Shown piece by piece: positions 26,684 through 35,460 of a DNA stretch of 64,000 nucleotides. A program made the position numbers and the translations under genes. The notes beneath the pieces were generated by a model that had not been told where the DNA came from, searched no databases, and saw nothing but the letters and a program-made list of their open reading frames with translations. Position 1 is the stretch's first letter, and each line of letters opens with the position of its first letter. The stretch is from Pseudomonas sp. N3-W (GTDB lineage Bacteria > Pseudomonadota > Gammaproteobacteria > Pseudomonadales > Pseudomonadaceae), in the NCBI RefSeq assembly GCF_024970185.1, contig NZ_CP103965.1:4545001-4609000 (forward strand), read 5' to 3'.

Positions 26684-27628
26684 ATGCCTATTTCATCTCA
26701 CTGCCGCTTGCTGAAAAATGGAACATTTTTGCGCCTGCTGCTGCTCGGCCTGCTGGCCTGCCTGCTGTCGCCTCTGGCCAGCGCCGATCCGGCCAAACGC
26801 CTGCGTATCGGCATCACCCTGCACCCTTATTACAGCTACGTGGCCAACATCGTCGGCGACAAGGCCGACGTGGTGCCGCTGATTCCGGCCGGCTTCAACC
26901 CCCACGCCTACGAACCCCGCGCCGAAGACATCAAGCGCATCAGCGGGCTGGACGTGATCGTGCTCAACGGCGTCGGCCATGACGACTTCGCCGACCGCAT
27001 GATCGCCGCCAGCGAAACCCCGAACATCCCGGTGATCGAAGCCAACGAAAACGTGCCGCTGCTGGCCGCCACCGGCACCGCCGCGCGTGGTGCCGGCAAG
27101 GTGGTGAACCCGCACACGTTTCTGTCGATCAGCGCCTCGATTGCTCAGGTCAACAACATCGCCCGGGAACTGGGCAAGCTCGACCCGGACAACGCCAAGA
27201 CCTACACCCAGAACGCCCGCGCCTATGGTAAACGCCTGCGCCAGATGCGCGCCGACGCCCTGGCCAAACTGACCCAGGCACCCAACCCAGATCTGCGGGT
27301 GGCCACAGTGCATGCAGCCTACGACTACCTGCTGCGCGAGTTCGGCCTGGAAGTGACCGCCGTGGTCGAACCGGCGCACGGCATCGAACCGAGCCCGAGC
27401 CAGTTGAAAAAGACCATCGACCAACTGCGCGAACTGGACGTGAAGGTGATCTTCTCGGAGATGGATTTTCCGTCTACGTACGTCGAGACCATCCAGCGTG
27501 AATCCGGGGTGAAGCTGTACCCGCTATCGCACATCTCCTACGGCGAATACACCGCCGACAAGTACGAAAAGGAAATGACCGGCAACCTCAACACCGTGGT
27601 CCGGGCGATACAGGAGTCGGGTTCATGA
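26684..27628 (+). CDS. fpvC: FpvC, periplasmic metal-binding protein (cluster A-I)
   Basis: A 314-residue ZnuA/MntC-type solute-binding protein. The signal peptide runs through LLLLGLLACLLSPLASA-DP. Candidate metal ligands lie in LHPYYSYVANIVGD, FNPHAYEPRAEDIKR, NGVGHDDFAD and VNPHTFLSIS, each giving a His as in Zn/Mn/Fe binding members. It has no His-rich loop. In P. aeruginosa FpvC and FpvF form a complex that binds ferri-pyoverdine and receives the iron for FpvDE. The ATG at 26684 is used; a TTG 6 nt upstream is nearer to the GAGAGAAG ribosome site and is an alternative. Confidence 0.88.
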   Translation: MPISSHCRLLKNGTFLRLLLLGLLACLLSPLASADPAKRLRIGITLHPYYSYVANIVGDKADVVPLIPAGFNPHAYEPRAEDIKRISGLDVIVLNGVGHDDFADRMIAASETPNIPVIEANENVPLLAATGTAARGAGKVVNPHTFLSISASIAQVNNIARELGKLDPDNAKTYTQNARAYGKRLRQMRADALAKLTQAPNPDLRVATVHAAYDYLLREFGLEVTAVVEPAHGIEPSPSQLKKTIDQLRELDVKVIFSEMDFPSTYVETIQRESGVKLYPLSHISYGEYTADKYEKEMTGNLNTVVRAIQESGS

Positions 27629-28497
27629 CGGTCAAGGAAAGCATCAGTGCACAGAACACGGACTCAATGAACCCCCAATCCAATGTGGGAGCGAGCCTGC
27701 TCGCGAAGGCGTCCCGTCAGTCGACATCATCGTTGCATGGCACACCGCTTTCGCGAGCAGGCTCGCTCCCACAGGGTGCCTTGTCAGCAGGGCCGGCGCT
27801 GGAGTTCGCCAGCATCAGCCTGACCCTCGGCCGCACCACCATCCTCGACAACGTCACCTTCAGCGTCCAGCCCGGCAGTGTGCATGCATTGGTCGGCCCC
27901 AACGGTGGCGGCAAGAGTTCGCTGATCAAGACCCTGCTCGGGCAAATGCCCCATCAGGGCCACCTCAGCCTGCAATGGCCGGGCGCACCGGGCACCATCG
28001 GCTATGTGCCACAGGCGCTGGAATTCGACCGCGGCCTGCCAATGACCGTCGACGATTTCATGGCCGCCATGTGCCAGCGCCGGCCGGCCTTTCTCGGCCT
28101 CAGCAAGCATTACGCGGCGGCGATTGGCGACGCGCTGGAACGGGTCGGCATGCAGGACAAACGCAAACGGCGCATGGGCGCGCTGTCCGGCGGCGAGCGG
28201 CAACGGGTGTTGCTGGCCCAGGGACTGATCCCGGCGCCGCAACTGCTGGTACTCGACGAACCGATGTCAGCCCTCGATGAGGCCGGGATTCAGGTGTTCG
28301 AGCGCTTGCTGGGCGACTGGCGCCGCAGCGGCATCACCGTGCTGTGGATCGAGCACGATCTGGAAGCCGTCGGGCGACTGGCGGACCGGGTCACCGGGCT
28401 CAACCGCCGAGTACTGTTCGACGCCGCACCGCAACAGGCGTTGACCCCGGAGCGTCTGTTGACGCTGTTTTCCACCCACCCACGGGGCGCTGCCTGA
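27625..28497 (+). CDS. fpvD: FpvD, ABC transporter ATPase, with a REP doublet inside the reading frame
   Basis: A 290-residue ATPase when read from the ATG that overlaps the fpvC stop (ATGA). Walker A is GPNGGGKSS, the Q-loop lies in GYVPQALEF, the ABC signature is LSGGERQRVLLAQG and Walker B is LLVLDEPMSALD. Normal ATPase sequence begins only at about residue 57 (ALEFASISLTLG). Residues about 20-50 are the translation of a REP doublet (27684-27774) that keeps the frame open. A TTG at 27781, just after CACAGGG, could start a protein of normal size (about 238 residues). It powers FpvE for iron import. Confidence 0.85.
   Translation: MTVKESISAQNTDSMNPQSNVGASLLAKASRQSTSSLHGTPLSRAGSLPQGALSAGPALEFASISLTLGRTTILDNVTFSVQPGSVHALVGPNGGGKSSLIKTLLGQMPHQGHLSLQWPGAPGTIGYVPQALEFDRGLPMTVDDFMAAMCQRRPAFLGLSKHYAAAIGDALERVGMQDKRKRRMGALSGGERQRVLLAQGLIPAPQLLVLDEPMSALDEAGIQVFERLLGDWRRSGITVLWIEHDLEAVGRLADRVTGLNRRVLFDAAPQQALTPERLLTLFSTHPRGAA
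27684..27774. repeat. REP doublet within the 5' end of fpvD
   Basis: Inverted REPs TGTGGGAGCGAGCCTGCTCG and CGAGCAGGCTCGCTCCCACA are about 50 nt apart with spacer GTCAGTCGACATCATCG. The doublet is intact and lies wholly in the coding frame shortly after the fpvD ATG, and no stop codon results. Confidence 0.92.
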
Positions 28498-29396
28498 TGA
28501 GTTACGAAGCCTTTCGTTTGATGGTTCAGGGCTGGGCCTCGTCCGGGTATTTGCCGGAGGCGCTGGCCTACGGCTTTGTGGTGAATGCGCTGCTGGCCGG
28601 GCTGTTGATCGGGCCGGTACTGGGCGGATTGGGCACCCTGGTGGTGGTCAAGCGCTTTGCGTTTTTCTCCGAAGCGGTGGGCCACGCGGCGCTTACCGGC
28701 GTGGCTGTCGGCATCTTGCTCGGCGAGCCCTATACCGGCCCCTATGGCGCGCTGTTCGGCTACTGCCTGCTGTTCGGCATCCTGCTCAATTACCTGCGCA
28801 ATCGCACCGGGCTGGCGCCGGACACCCTGATCGGCGTGTTCCTGTCGGTGTCGCTGGCGCTGGGCGCCAGCTTGCTGTTGATTCTGGCAGGCAAGATCAA
28901 CGTGCACATTCTGGAAAACGTGCTGTTCGGTTCGGTGCTGACGGTCAACGGCAATGACCTGCTGGTGCTGGCCGTTGTCGGTTCGCTGGTAATGGCCCTG
29001 GCCTTGCCGCTGTACAACCGCATCATGCTCGCCAGTTTCAACCCGCAACTGGCGGCGGTGCGCGGCGTAGCAGTGAAGACCCTGGATTATCTGTTCGTGA
29101 TCCTGGTGACGCTGATCACCGTGGCGGCTGTGAAAGTCATCGGCGCGATTCTGGTCGGCGCGTTGCTGGTGATTCCGGCCGCCGCCGCACGGTTGCTCAG
29201 CCAGTCGCTGAAGGGGTTTTTCTGGTGTTCGGTGCTGATCGCCACGGTCAGCACCCTGTGCGGGATCCTCGCGCCGATTGTCTTCGACCTGCCGATCCCC
29301 TCTGGCGCCGCGATCATCCTGGTCGCCGGTATCGCCTTCGCCCTCGCCGCCATCGCGCGCGGTGTCGTCCCCCGTCTGAAAGGGAACCTCGGATAA
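28497..29396 (+). CDS. fpvE: FpvE, ABC-3 family metal permease
   Basis: A 299-residue permease of the ZnuB/MntB family with about eight helices. Conserved stretches are LVVVKRFAFFSEAVGHAALTGVAVG and the cytoplasmic FNPQLAAVRGVAVKTLDYLFVILVTL segment that meets the ATPase. The ATG at 28497 shares its A with the fpvD stop (TGATG); a longer frame from 28344 overlaps fpvD and is rejected. It would carry ferrous iron released from pyoverdine into the cytoplasm. Confidence 0.9.
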   Translation: MSYEAFRLMVQGWASSGYLPEALAYGFVVNALLAGLLIGPVLGGLGTLVVVKRFAFFSEAVGHAALTGVAVGILLGEPYTGPYGALFGYCLLFGILLNYLRNRTGLAPDTLIGVFLSVSLALGASLLLILAGKINVHILENVLFGSVLTVNGNDLLVLAVVGSLVMALALPLYNRIMLASFNPQLAAVRGVAVKTLDYLFVILVTLITVAAVKVIGAILVGALLVIPAAAARLLSQSLKGFFWCSVLIATVSTLCGILAPIVFDLPIPSGAAIILVAGIAFALAAIARGVVPRLKGNLG

Positions 29397-30367
29397 TGAC
29401 TTTTTCTCTGCGTCAACTGACCCTGGCCATGGCCCTGTGCGGGCTGACGGCCCCCCACGCGTTGGCTGGCGACAGCTTCGAGCCGCTGCGGCTGGTGGCC
29501 AATCACGGTGTCGGCAATACGGCGCTGTTCGCCTCATCGTCGGCGCACAAAGTGCTTGTGCTCGCCTCGCTGCCGGTGACTTACGGCCTCGGCACGTTGC
29601 TGCTGGACGGCACCGAGGTCGGCATCGAACGCGCGGCACCGGCCAACCTGCCCGGTTCGCGGCAGACCGCCTACTTCACCGGCCGTGGCGCGCCGGCCCT
29701 GAGCAAACTGGCGACCGATGCTGATGCGGTGATCGGTCTGCGCTCGTTGTGGCCGGACGACCCGCTGTACCCGAACGCTCGGCGCAGCAACATCCGCATC
29801 GTCGAAATCGACGCCGCCCGCCCGGTGGACGGCGCCCTGCCCGGCATCGCCGTGCAGCCCGGCAACAAGGTCGACGGCTTGAACAGTCAGCCGTGGCTGG
29901 CCAGTAACAACATGGGGCGCATGGCCGATGTGATGGCCGCTGATCTGGTGCGCCTGGCGCCCGAGGCAAAACCGAAAATCGAAGCCAACCTGGCCGCCCT
30001 CAAGCAGCGTTTGCTCAAGCTCAGCGCCGACAGCGAGGCACAACTGGCCAGTGCCGACCGTCTCACGGTGGTGAGTTTGAGTGATCACTTCGGCTACCTG
30101 ATTGGCGGGCTGAATCTGGAACTGGTCGGCCTGGATGCACGGCCAGATGCCGAGTGGACGCCTGAAGCACTCAAGCAATTGGGCGCGACGCTCAAAGACA
30201 ATGACGTGGCGGTGGTGCTGCATCACCGGCAGCCGTCGGATGCGTTGAAAGCGGTGATTGCCGAGGCCGGGAGCCGGTTGGTGGTGTTGAGTACCGATGC
30301 GGCCGATCCGGTGGCGGAGCTGGAGGGGAATGTGGATCTGCTGATCAAGGGGCTGAGCGGAGTTTAA
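29396..30367 (+). CDS. fpvF: FpvF, second periplasmic binding protein
   Basis: A 323-residue secreted protein with a signal peptide (LTLAMALCGLTAPHALA-GD). It is a remote member of the metal-binding cluster A-I/TroA fold, with LVANHGVGNTALFASSSAHKVLV at the start and VVLHHRQPSDALKAV near the end as possible ligand or pyoverdine-contact regions. The ATG shares its A with the fpvE stop (TAATG). In P. aeruginosa it pairs with FpvC. It closes the operon, which is followed by a REP pair and a strong terminator. Confidence 0.87.
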   Translation: MTFSLRQLTLAMALCGLTAPHALAGDSFEPLRLVANHGVGNTALFASSSAHKVLVLASLPVTYGLGTLLLDGTEVGIERAAPANLPGSRQTAYFTGRGAPALSKLATDADAVIGLRSLWPDDPLYPNARRSNIRIVEIDAARPVDGALPGIAVQPGNKVDGLNSQPWLASNNMGRMADVMAADLVRLAPEAKPKIEANLAALKQRLLKLSADSEAQLASADRLTVVSLSDHFGYLIGGLNLELVGLDARPDAEWTPEALKQLGATLKDNDVAVVLHHRQPSDALKAVIAEAGSRLVVLSTDAADPVAELEGNVDLLIKGLSGV

Positions 30368-30392
30368 GGTCAGTTGGACCGCGTTACCGTTC

Positions 30393-30466
30393 TTCGCGAA
30401 CAGGCTCGCTCCCACAGTGGATGGGTATAAGACTCAGTCCCCATCTGGCAGCGGGCTGCTCGCGAA
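30393..30466. repeat. Degenerate REP doublet
   Basis: The left copy reads TTCGCGAACAGGCTCGCTCCCACA, and the right copy is decayed (GGCAGCGGGCTGCTCGCGAA). It lies between the fpvF stop and the terminator shared with mbtH. Confidence 0.75.
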
Positions 30467-30501
30467 GGCGGTCTGACAGACGCTACAAAACCCCAGCCGT
30501 G

Positions 30502-30541
30502 AAAAAGCCCGCTGACCTGATCGGTTCAGCGGGCTTTTTTT
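30502..30541. terminator. Bidirectional rho-independent terminator
   Basis: The stem AAGCCCGCTGA...TCAGCGGGCTT is preceded by an A run and followed by TTTTTTT, so it can end transcription in both directions. It lies between fpvF (plus) and the mbtH stop at 30553 (minus). Confidence 0.9.
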
Positions 30542-30552
30542 CAGGCAGCGAC

Positions 30553-30780
30553 TCAGTTCGCCACTGCCGCCTGTTCTTCCATCTTCTGGCGCAAGCTCAG
30601 TGGACGCATATCAGTCCAGGTTTCTTCGATGTAGGCCAGGCAGTCCTTTTTCAGGCCGCTTTTGCCCACGGCACGCCAGCCTTGTGGCACGGCTTTGTAG
30701 TCGGGCCAGATCGAGTACTGCTCTTCGTGGTTGACCACGACCTGAAAGAGGATGTCCTCGCGGTCGAATACTGACGTCAT
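30553..30780 (-). CDS. MbtH-like NRPS accessory protein
   Basis: A 75-residue MbtH-fold protein with the family signature [23 protein letters not shown] and [18 protein letters not shown]. The signature tryptophans are present. These proteins bind and activate adenylation domains of NRPSs such as PvdL. The ATG at 30780 is used; an upstream in-frame start adds 12 residues not seen in the family. It corresponds to PA2412, lies 82 nt downstream of pvdH and is probably transcribed with it from the iron-starvation box at 32378. Confidence 0.92.
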   Translation of the reverse strand: MTSVFDREDILFQVVVNHEEQYSIWPDYKAVPQGWRAVGKSGLKKDCLAYIEETWTDMRPLSLRQKMEEQAAVAN

Positions 30781-30862
30781 GATGTTTCTCCATCGCGGTA
30801 AACATGGGCTGCGCACTGCGCGCAGCCGGTATATAGAAGGAACGTTGCAGGGGGCGAAAAAT

Positions 30863-32275
30863 TTAGAGACTGGCCGTGGCCGCCGTCAGCGCCCGGCCGA
30901 AAATCTCGGCCACCTGATCGATTTCCTCGGCCGTAATCACCAGCGGCGGCAGAAAACGCACCACGGCGCCATGACGGCCGCCCAGCTCCAGAATCAACCC
31001 GCGCTTGAGGCATTCGCGCTGCACCAGCGGCGCCAGACGGCCGAAAATCGGTGGATGGCCTTGGGCATCCGGCTCGCCAGCCGGGTCCACCAGTTCGACG
31101 CCGAGCATCAGCCCGCGACCACGAATATCGCCCAGTTGCGGGAAGTCCCGTTGCAGGGTACGCAGGTGCTGGGCCAGACGTTCGCCCATGGCGGCAGCGT
31201 GCTCACACACCTTGTGTTCGGTGAGGTAGCGCATCACCGCAGAGCCTGCGGCCATGGCCATCTGGTTGCCACGGAATGTGCCGGCATGGGCGCCCGGCAA
31301 CCAGGTGTCGAGCCAGTCGCGGTAGACCACCACCGCCAGCGGCAGGCTGCCGCCGATGGCCTTGGACAATACCACCACGTCCGGGATGATCCCGGCGTGC
31401 TCGAAGGCGAACATCTTGCCGGTACGGGCAAAGCCGCTCTGGATTTCATCGACGATCAGCGCGACGCCGGCTTTCTCGGTGATGCGTCGCAAGCCACGCA
31501 GCCACTCGATGTCCGCCGGAATCACGCCGCCTTCACCCTGCACCGCCTCGACGATCACCGCTGCCGGTAATTGCACGCCGGCTTCAGGATCGTTGAGCAG
31601 GTTTTCCAGGTAATTGAGGTTGACCTGCACGCCCAAGGCGCCGCCGAGCCCGAACGGGCAGCGATAGTCATAGGGGTATGGCATGAATTGCACGCCACTG
31701 CTGAGCAGGGCACCCAAAGGTTTTTTCGGCCCCAGGCTGCCCATCAGGCTCAACGCGCCCTGGCTCATGCCATGGTATCCGCCCTGGAATGACAGCACGG
31801 TGCTGCGACCGGTCGCGGTGCGTACCAATTTCAACGCCGCTTCCACGGCGTCGGTGCCGGTGGGGCCACAGAACTGGATTTTCGCTTCAGCGGCCAACGC
31901 AGGTGGCAGCAGGCCGAACAGGTCCTGAACAAACTGATCCTTGACCGGCGTGGTCAGGTCGAGGGTGTGCAACGGCAGCTCATCGCTCAGTACTTGCTGG
32001 ATCGCGTCGATCACCACCGCGTGGTTGTGTCCCAACGCCAGCGTCCCGGCGCCGGCCAGGCAATCGATGAAACGGCGACCTTCGACGTCTTCGACGTAAA
32101 TGCCCTTGGCCCGTTTCAGCGCCAATGGAATGCGCCGCGGGTAGCTGCGGGCATTGGATTCCTGCTGGTTCTGACGGGTCAGCAGCGGCGATTCGTTGAA
32201 CTGGTAAAGCGTTTCGGCAGGCTTGGGGGCGACCCGGGCCGGCTGATCTTCGACAAGGCTGGTAGCGACTGACAT
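30863..32275 (-). CDS. pvdH: Diaminobutyrate-2-oxoglutarate aminotransferase PvdH
   Basis: A 470-residue class III PLP aminotransferase. It has the PLP-phosphate motif [16 protein letters not shown], the Asp of [15 protein letters not shown] and the Schiff-base lysine in VVLSKAIGG (near 305). PvdH converts aspartate semialdehyde to L-2,4-diaminobutyrate, a building block used by the last module of PvdL. The length matches PvdH of P. aeruginosa (PA2413). Its promoter is a perfect PvdS-type box at 32378-32401, leaving an untranslated leader of about 95 nt. Confidence 0.93.
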   Translation of the reverse strand: MSVATSLVEDQPARVAPKPAETLYQFNESPLLTRQNQQESNARSYPRRIPLALKRAKGIYVEDVEGRRFIDCLAGAGTLALGHNHAVVIDAIQQVLSDELPLHTLDLTTPVKDQFVQDLFGLLPPALAAEAKIQFCGPTGTDAVEAALKLVRTATGRSTVLSFQGGYHGMSQGALSLMGSLGPKKPLGALLSSGVQFMPYPYDYRCPFGLGGALGVQVNLNYLENLLNDPEAGVQLPAAVIVEAVQGEGGVIPADIEWLRGLRRITEKAGVALIVDEIQSGFARTGKMFAFEHAGIIPDVVVLSKAIGGSLPLAVVVYRDWLDTWLPGAHAGTFRGNQMAMAAGSAVMRYLTEHKVCEHAAAMGERLAQHLRTLQRDFPQLGDIRGRGLMLGVELVDPAGEPDAQGHPPIFGRLAPLVQRECLKRGLILELGGRHGAVVRFLPPLVITAEEIDQVAEIFGRALTAATASL

Positions 32276-32377
32276 CTCTCAAACCCTCAATACGCTGTAA
32301 ATAGTGACCAAAACTGCACACCGGGCAGGTGCGCGTTCCGCTCACGGGGCGCACTTGCAGGTTTTCCTGTTCTGGAA

Positions 32378-32401
32378 ACGCATCAGCGTCTTGAGGATTT
32401 A
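32378..32401 (-). promoter_or_regulatory. Iron-starvation (PvdS) box of pvdH-mbtH
   Basis: The minus strand reads TAAAT (32401-32397), a 16-nt spacer and CGT (32380-32378), a perfect match to the PvdS -35/-10 consensus. It lies only 17 nt from the stop of the upstream acetyltransferase gene. Confidence 0.9.
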
Positions 32402-32418
32402 CACCCCGGATCAGCTTT

Positions 32419-32904
32419 CTATACGCAAGATGGCAGCACCTTGTGCATGGGAATGGCTTGCAGGCCCGCCACAGTAAAGGTTTGAGCGCAAACGTGATAA
32501 CCCAGCCGCCGATAAAATGCCTCACTGGAGCGGGTGCTGTTAAGCCGCGCCAAGTGCACGCCTTGTTGATGCAGCCAGACTTCGAGATCACTGATCAGGG
32601 CGTGTCCGGCGCCCCGACGGAACCACTCCGGCTGCACGTAGCAGAACGCAACCTGGCCCCTGATTGCAGCCATCGCCACGCCGACCGGTTTGTCTTCCAG
32701 CAACGCGATGTTCAGGTGCAACTGCGGGTCGCTGAGCCAGGCAGCGGCGTGTTCGGTGGTTTTGTTGCGGGTCCAGGTGGCGACGACCTTGGGGTCGTTG
32801 CGATGGTCGAGCGCGCAACCGACCCGAATGGAGCGCTCAACGATCCGGCTGATGATGCCAGCGTCAGCGGGTGTGGCCTTGCAGATTTGTATCGATGCAT
32901 CCAT
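32419..32904 (-). CDS. GNAT-family acetyltransferase
   Basis: A 161-residue GNAT protein. The acetyl-CoA pyrophosphate loop is FRRGAGHALISDLE, with the preceding beta strand AFCYVQPEW and the C-terminal RLNSTRSSEAFYRRLGYHVCAQ, a typical GNAT motif B. The substrate is unknown. It ends just before the pvdH promoter on the same strand, but nothing ties it to pyoverdine. The ATG at 32904 is followed by a plausible N-terminal helix; a slightly longer frame was not supported. Confidence 0.85.
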   Translation of the reverse strand: MDASIQICKATPADAGIISRIVERSIRVGCALDHRNDPKVVATWTRNKTTEHAAAWLSDPQLHLNIALLEDKPVGVAMAAIRGQVAFCYVQPEWFRRGAGHALISDLEVWLHQQGVHLARLNSTRSSEAFYRRLGYHVCAQTFTVAGLQAIPMHKVLPSCV

Positions 32905-33039
32905 GGCGCTGTTCCCTCAATCCATTGAGTCCAAAGCTGCCGGGGACGATAGCGCCGCGCTGGTCTGCTGACCATTGAAGAGGCGTTACATTTGATGTGT
33001 GCAGTGGCTTCCCTGCGGGAGCGGGCTTGGGCATGTTGC

Positions 33040-34362
33040 TCAGACCGGCTGCAACGGCATGGTCAATTCAACCCGCAAGCCATCCGGGCGGCTGTCGAAA
33101 TGCAGGGAGCAGGCGCAGCGCTGGACGATCGCCTGGACAATCGCCAGGCCCAGGCCACAGCCCGTGCTCTGGCCATTGCGCCAGAAACGCTGGGTCAGGT
33201 GTTGCAGATCGTCTTCGGCGATGCCCGGCCCGTGATCGCGCACCACAAAGCGCGCACGCTGGTTGGCGGTTTCCAGGCTCAGCTCCACGGCGCCTTCGCT
33301 CGGTGTATGGCGCAGGGCGTTGTCCAGCAGGTTGCGCAACGCAGCGATGGAAAGCACAGCCGGCATCTGCACTGGCGCCTCGGACAGTCTGTCCGGCAAC
33401 ACCAGTTTGATGCGCTGACGATCACCACTGGCCGCATCCTGGATCGCCAGTTTCGCTACCTGCTCGGCGCTGCATTGCACGCCGTCATCGAACGACAGGC
33501 TGCCTTCAACCCGCGCCAGCAGCAGCAATTGTTCCAGGGTGCGATGCAAGCGATCGGCGCCCTCCTCCGCCTTGGCCAGGGATTGATCTCGCGCCGAGCC
33601 TTCGGTCATGCGCGCCACTTGCAGGTGAGTCTTGATGGCCGTCAACGGGCTGCGCAGCTCGTGGGCCGCGTCACCGGTCAGCCGTCGCTCGCGCTCGATG
33701 GTCTTGCCGATGCGCTGGAACAACTGGTTCTGGGTCTCCAGCAGCGGCTGCAATTCGCTGGGCAAGGGCTGGATCTGCAACGGTTCAAGCGAGTCGGCAC
33801 TGCGCCGCATCAAGGCATCGCGCATGCGATTGAGCGGCGCCAGCCCCTGACCGATGCCCAGCCACAGCAGACACAGACAACCAAGCAGCGCCACACCGAC
33901 CGGTACCGAAGCCGCCAGCAACACCGACATGTTCAAGGCTTCGCGCTCGATCTGCCGATCCGCCGTGGTGATTCGCAGATCACCCCGGGCCAGGGTGAAA
34001 CTGCGCCACGGCGCGCCGTCAATCATCTGGTCGTGAAAGCCCATTTTCTCGGCTTCGAGTTTTTGATCGGGATCGCTATGGCTGCGGGCGAGAATTTCGC
34101 CGCGCAACGAACTCACCTGACACGCCATACCGCCCGGAACGTTGAGCTGCGCGGCACTGAAGTGGGTGCCCTCGCCCTTGGTCGGTAACGCCGGCAATTG
34201 CTCCAGCAACCCGGCCACCATGCGCGCTGAAGCCACCAGCCGCTGGTCGAGGGAAAACATCATCTGATTACGCAGGTCGCTGAGCATCCAGGCCGCCGCA
34301 AGCGCCCATATCAGCGCAAAAGCGGCGCCCAGGGTCAGGCTCAGGCGCAAACGCAGGCTCAT
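33040..34362 (-). CDS. dsbS: Sensor histidine kinase DsbS
   Basis: A 440-residue membrane kinase: helix 1 (LGAAFALIWALAAAWML), a periplasmic loop, helix 2 (VLLAASVPVGVALLGCLCLLWLG), then the phospho-accepting H-box DAAHELRSPL (His234) and ATPase boxes LLDNALRHT, DHGPGIAED and GCGLGLAI. The periplasmic loop has a single Cys81 (GGMACQV); from memory the P. aeruginosa copper sensor DsbS uses a cysteine at 82, which matches if one counts from the GTG one codon upstream. The ATG shares its A with the dsbR stop. Its position beside dsbD and dsbG supports DsbS. Confidence 0.82.
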   Translation of the reverse strand: MSLRLRLSLTLGAAFALIWALAAAWMLSDLRNQMMFSLDQRLVASARMVAGLLEQLPALPTKGEGTHFSAAQLNVPGGMACQVSSLRGEILARSHSDPDQKLEAEKMGFHDQMIDGAPWRSFTLARGDLRITTADRQIEREALNMSVLLAASVPVGVALLGCLCLLWLGIGQGLAPLNRMRDALMRRSADSLEPLQIQPLPSELQPLLETQNQLFQRIGKTIERERRLTGDAAHELRSPLTAIKTHLQVARMTEGSARDQSLAKAEEGADRLHRTLEQLLLLARVEGSLSFDDGVQCSAEQVAKLAIQDAASGDRQRIKLVLPDRLSEAPVQMPAVLSIAALRNLLDNALRHTPSEGAVELSLETANQRARFVVRDHGPGIAEDDLQHLTQRFWRNGQSTGCGLGLAIVQAIVQRCACSLHFDSRPDGLRVELTMPLQPV

Positions 34363-35042
34363 CACTTCGATTGATCTCCACCATCCGCCGGCCCGAGGCG
34401 ATAACCCAGGCCACGCACCGTCTCGACGATGCCTTTACCCAGTTTGCTGCGCAGGTGATGGATGTGCACGTTGAGGGCGTTGCTTTCCAATTCGTCATTG
34501 AAGCCATAGACGCTGTCCTTCAACTGTTCAGTGGACAGCACCCGGCCACGGTTGTGCAGCAGCGCCTGCAACAGCGATTGCTCACGGCGCGACAGGTCAA
34601 CCGGCTGACCGGCAAGCAGCGTTTCGCGGCTGCTCGGATCGTAGGTCAGTGCGCCGTGTTCTATCAGGTTGACGCTACGCCCTGCCACCCGGCGCAACAA
34701 GGTGTGCAGACGGGCGGCCAGTTCACGCAGGTCGAAGGGTTTGAGCAGGTAATCGTCGGCGCCCGCCTGAAGTCCGTCGACGCGGTCGGTGACCGAGTCC
34801 CGGGCCGTGAGAATCAACACCGGGATCTCCAGACCGTTATGCCGCAACTGCTGCAACAGCTTGAGTCCGTCTTCGTCGGGAAGACCGAGGTCGAGCACCA
34901 TGACGTCAAATTCGGCCACCTTGAGCATCGCCCGGGCCGACGAAGCCGTGGCCACATGCTCCACGGTCAGGCCTTGGGCGGTAAGACCGGCAACAATGCC
35001 ACTGGCAATCAGCTCATCGTCTTCGCAAACCAGTACGTGCAT
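34362..35042 (-). CDS. dsbR: OmpR-family response regulator DsbR
   Basis: A 226-residue regulator. The receiver domain has acidic Asp8/Asp9 (CEDDE), phospho-acceptor Asp51 (MVLDLGLPDEDG), Thr in LILTARD and Lys in YLLKPFD. A C-terminal winged helix (LSRREQSLLQALLHNRGRVLSTEQLKDSVYG...HIHHLRSKLG) follows. With DsbS it should switch on the disulfide genes at 36305-39650 under copper stress, as in PA2479/PA2480. A GGTTAATC half-site lies 40-47 nt upstream of its own start and two lie before dsbD. Confidence 0.84.
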   Translation of the reverse strand: MHVLVCEDDELIASGIVAGLTAQGLTVEHVATASSARAMLKVAEFDVMVLDLGLPDEDGLKLLQQLRHNGLEIPVLILTARDSVTDRVDGLQAGADDYLLKPFDLRELAARLHTLLRRVAGRSVNLIEHGALTYDPSSRETLLAGQPVDLSRREQSLLQALLHNRGRVLSTEQLKDSVYGFNDELESNALNVHIHHLRSKLGKGIVETVRGLGYRLGPADGGDQSK

Positions 35043-35081
35043 GGTGGGACCTTCGCAAAATTGATGATTAAAGAGGGTGCC

Positions 35082-35089
35082 GATTAACC
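35082..35089 (-). promoter_or_regulatory. Candidate DsbR half-site upstream of dsbR
   Basis: The minus strand carries GGTTAATC, the same octamer found twice before dsbD at 36239-36260. A partial TTTAATC follows 16 nt further on. The remaining gap 35043-35460 has no gene; its right-hand part (35340-35450) is AT-rich and looks like the promoter region of the hemopexin-repeat gene. Confidence 0.4.
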
Positions 35090-35460
35090 CTGCATTATGC
35101 CGGCCGCCACTCGCGTTGATGCCTGACGTTCAGAATACCGGATGCGATACCTTTATACCGCCCCCCATCCCCGCCTTGCCCCTGGCCAGTGCCGGGTAAC
35201 ACCTGGTACTCGATCAGCTCGAAAAACCATTGGGCGGGGTAATGACGATCCTGAAGATGACAGCCGCCAACGCTTTCGCGTAACAGTGAAGGTTGGCGCC
35301 TGCTTATCTGCCTGACAACTTACTATCAAACCCTCCGCGAAGTTTCAGCCAATGTTGAAACAACTTTACAAATAAAACAAAACACAACGCATACATCCAA
35401 CGGTAGCCTTCAAGACAGCGACACAACGTCAACCCAACCACTACTGAAAGGAATCAGTTC

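Noticed and set aside
28344..28496. Upstream extension of fpvE (start at 28344)
   Set aside because: It overlaps the ATPase gene by 150 nt in another frame and adds no membrane-permease sequence; the ATG at 28497 is coupled to the fpvD stop.
28290..29639. 449-residue minus-strand frame over fpvE
   Set aside because: It has low-complexity Gln/Arg/His-rich composition typical of antisense translation, and fpvE and fpvF are well supported on the plus strand.
33005..33030. Additional REP element after dsbS
   Set aside because: Only one partial arm (GCGGGAGCGGGCTTGG) is present without a partner, so it is at most a decayed fragment.
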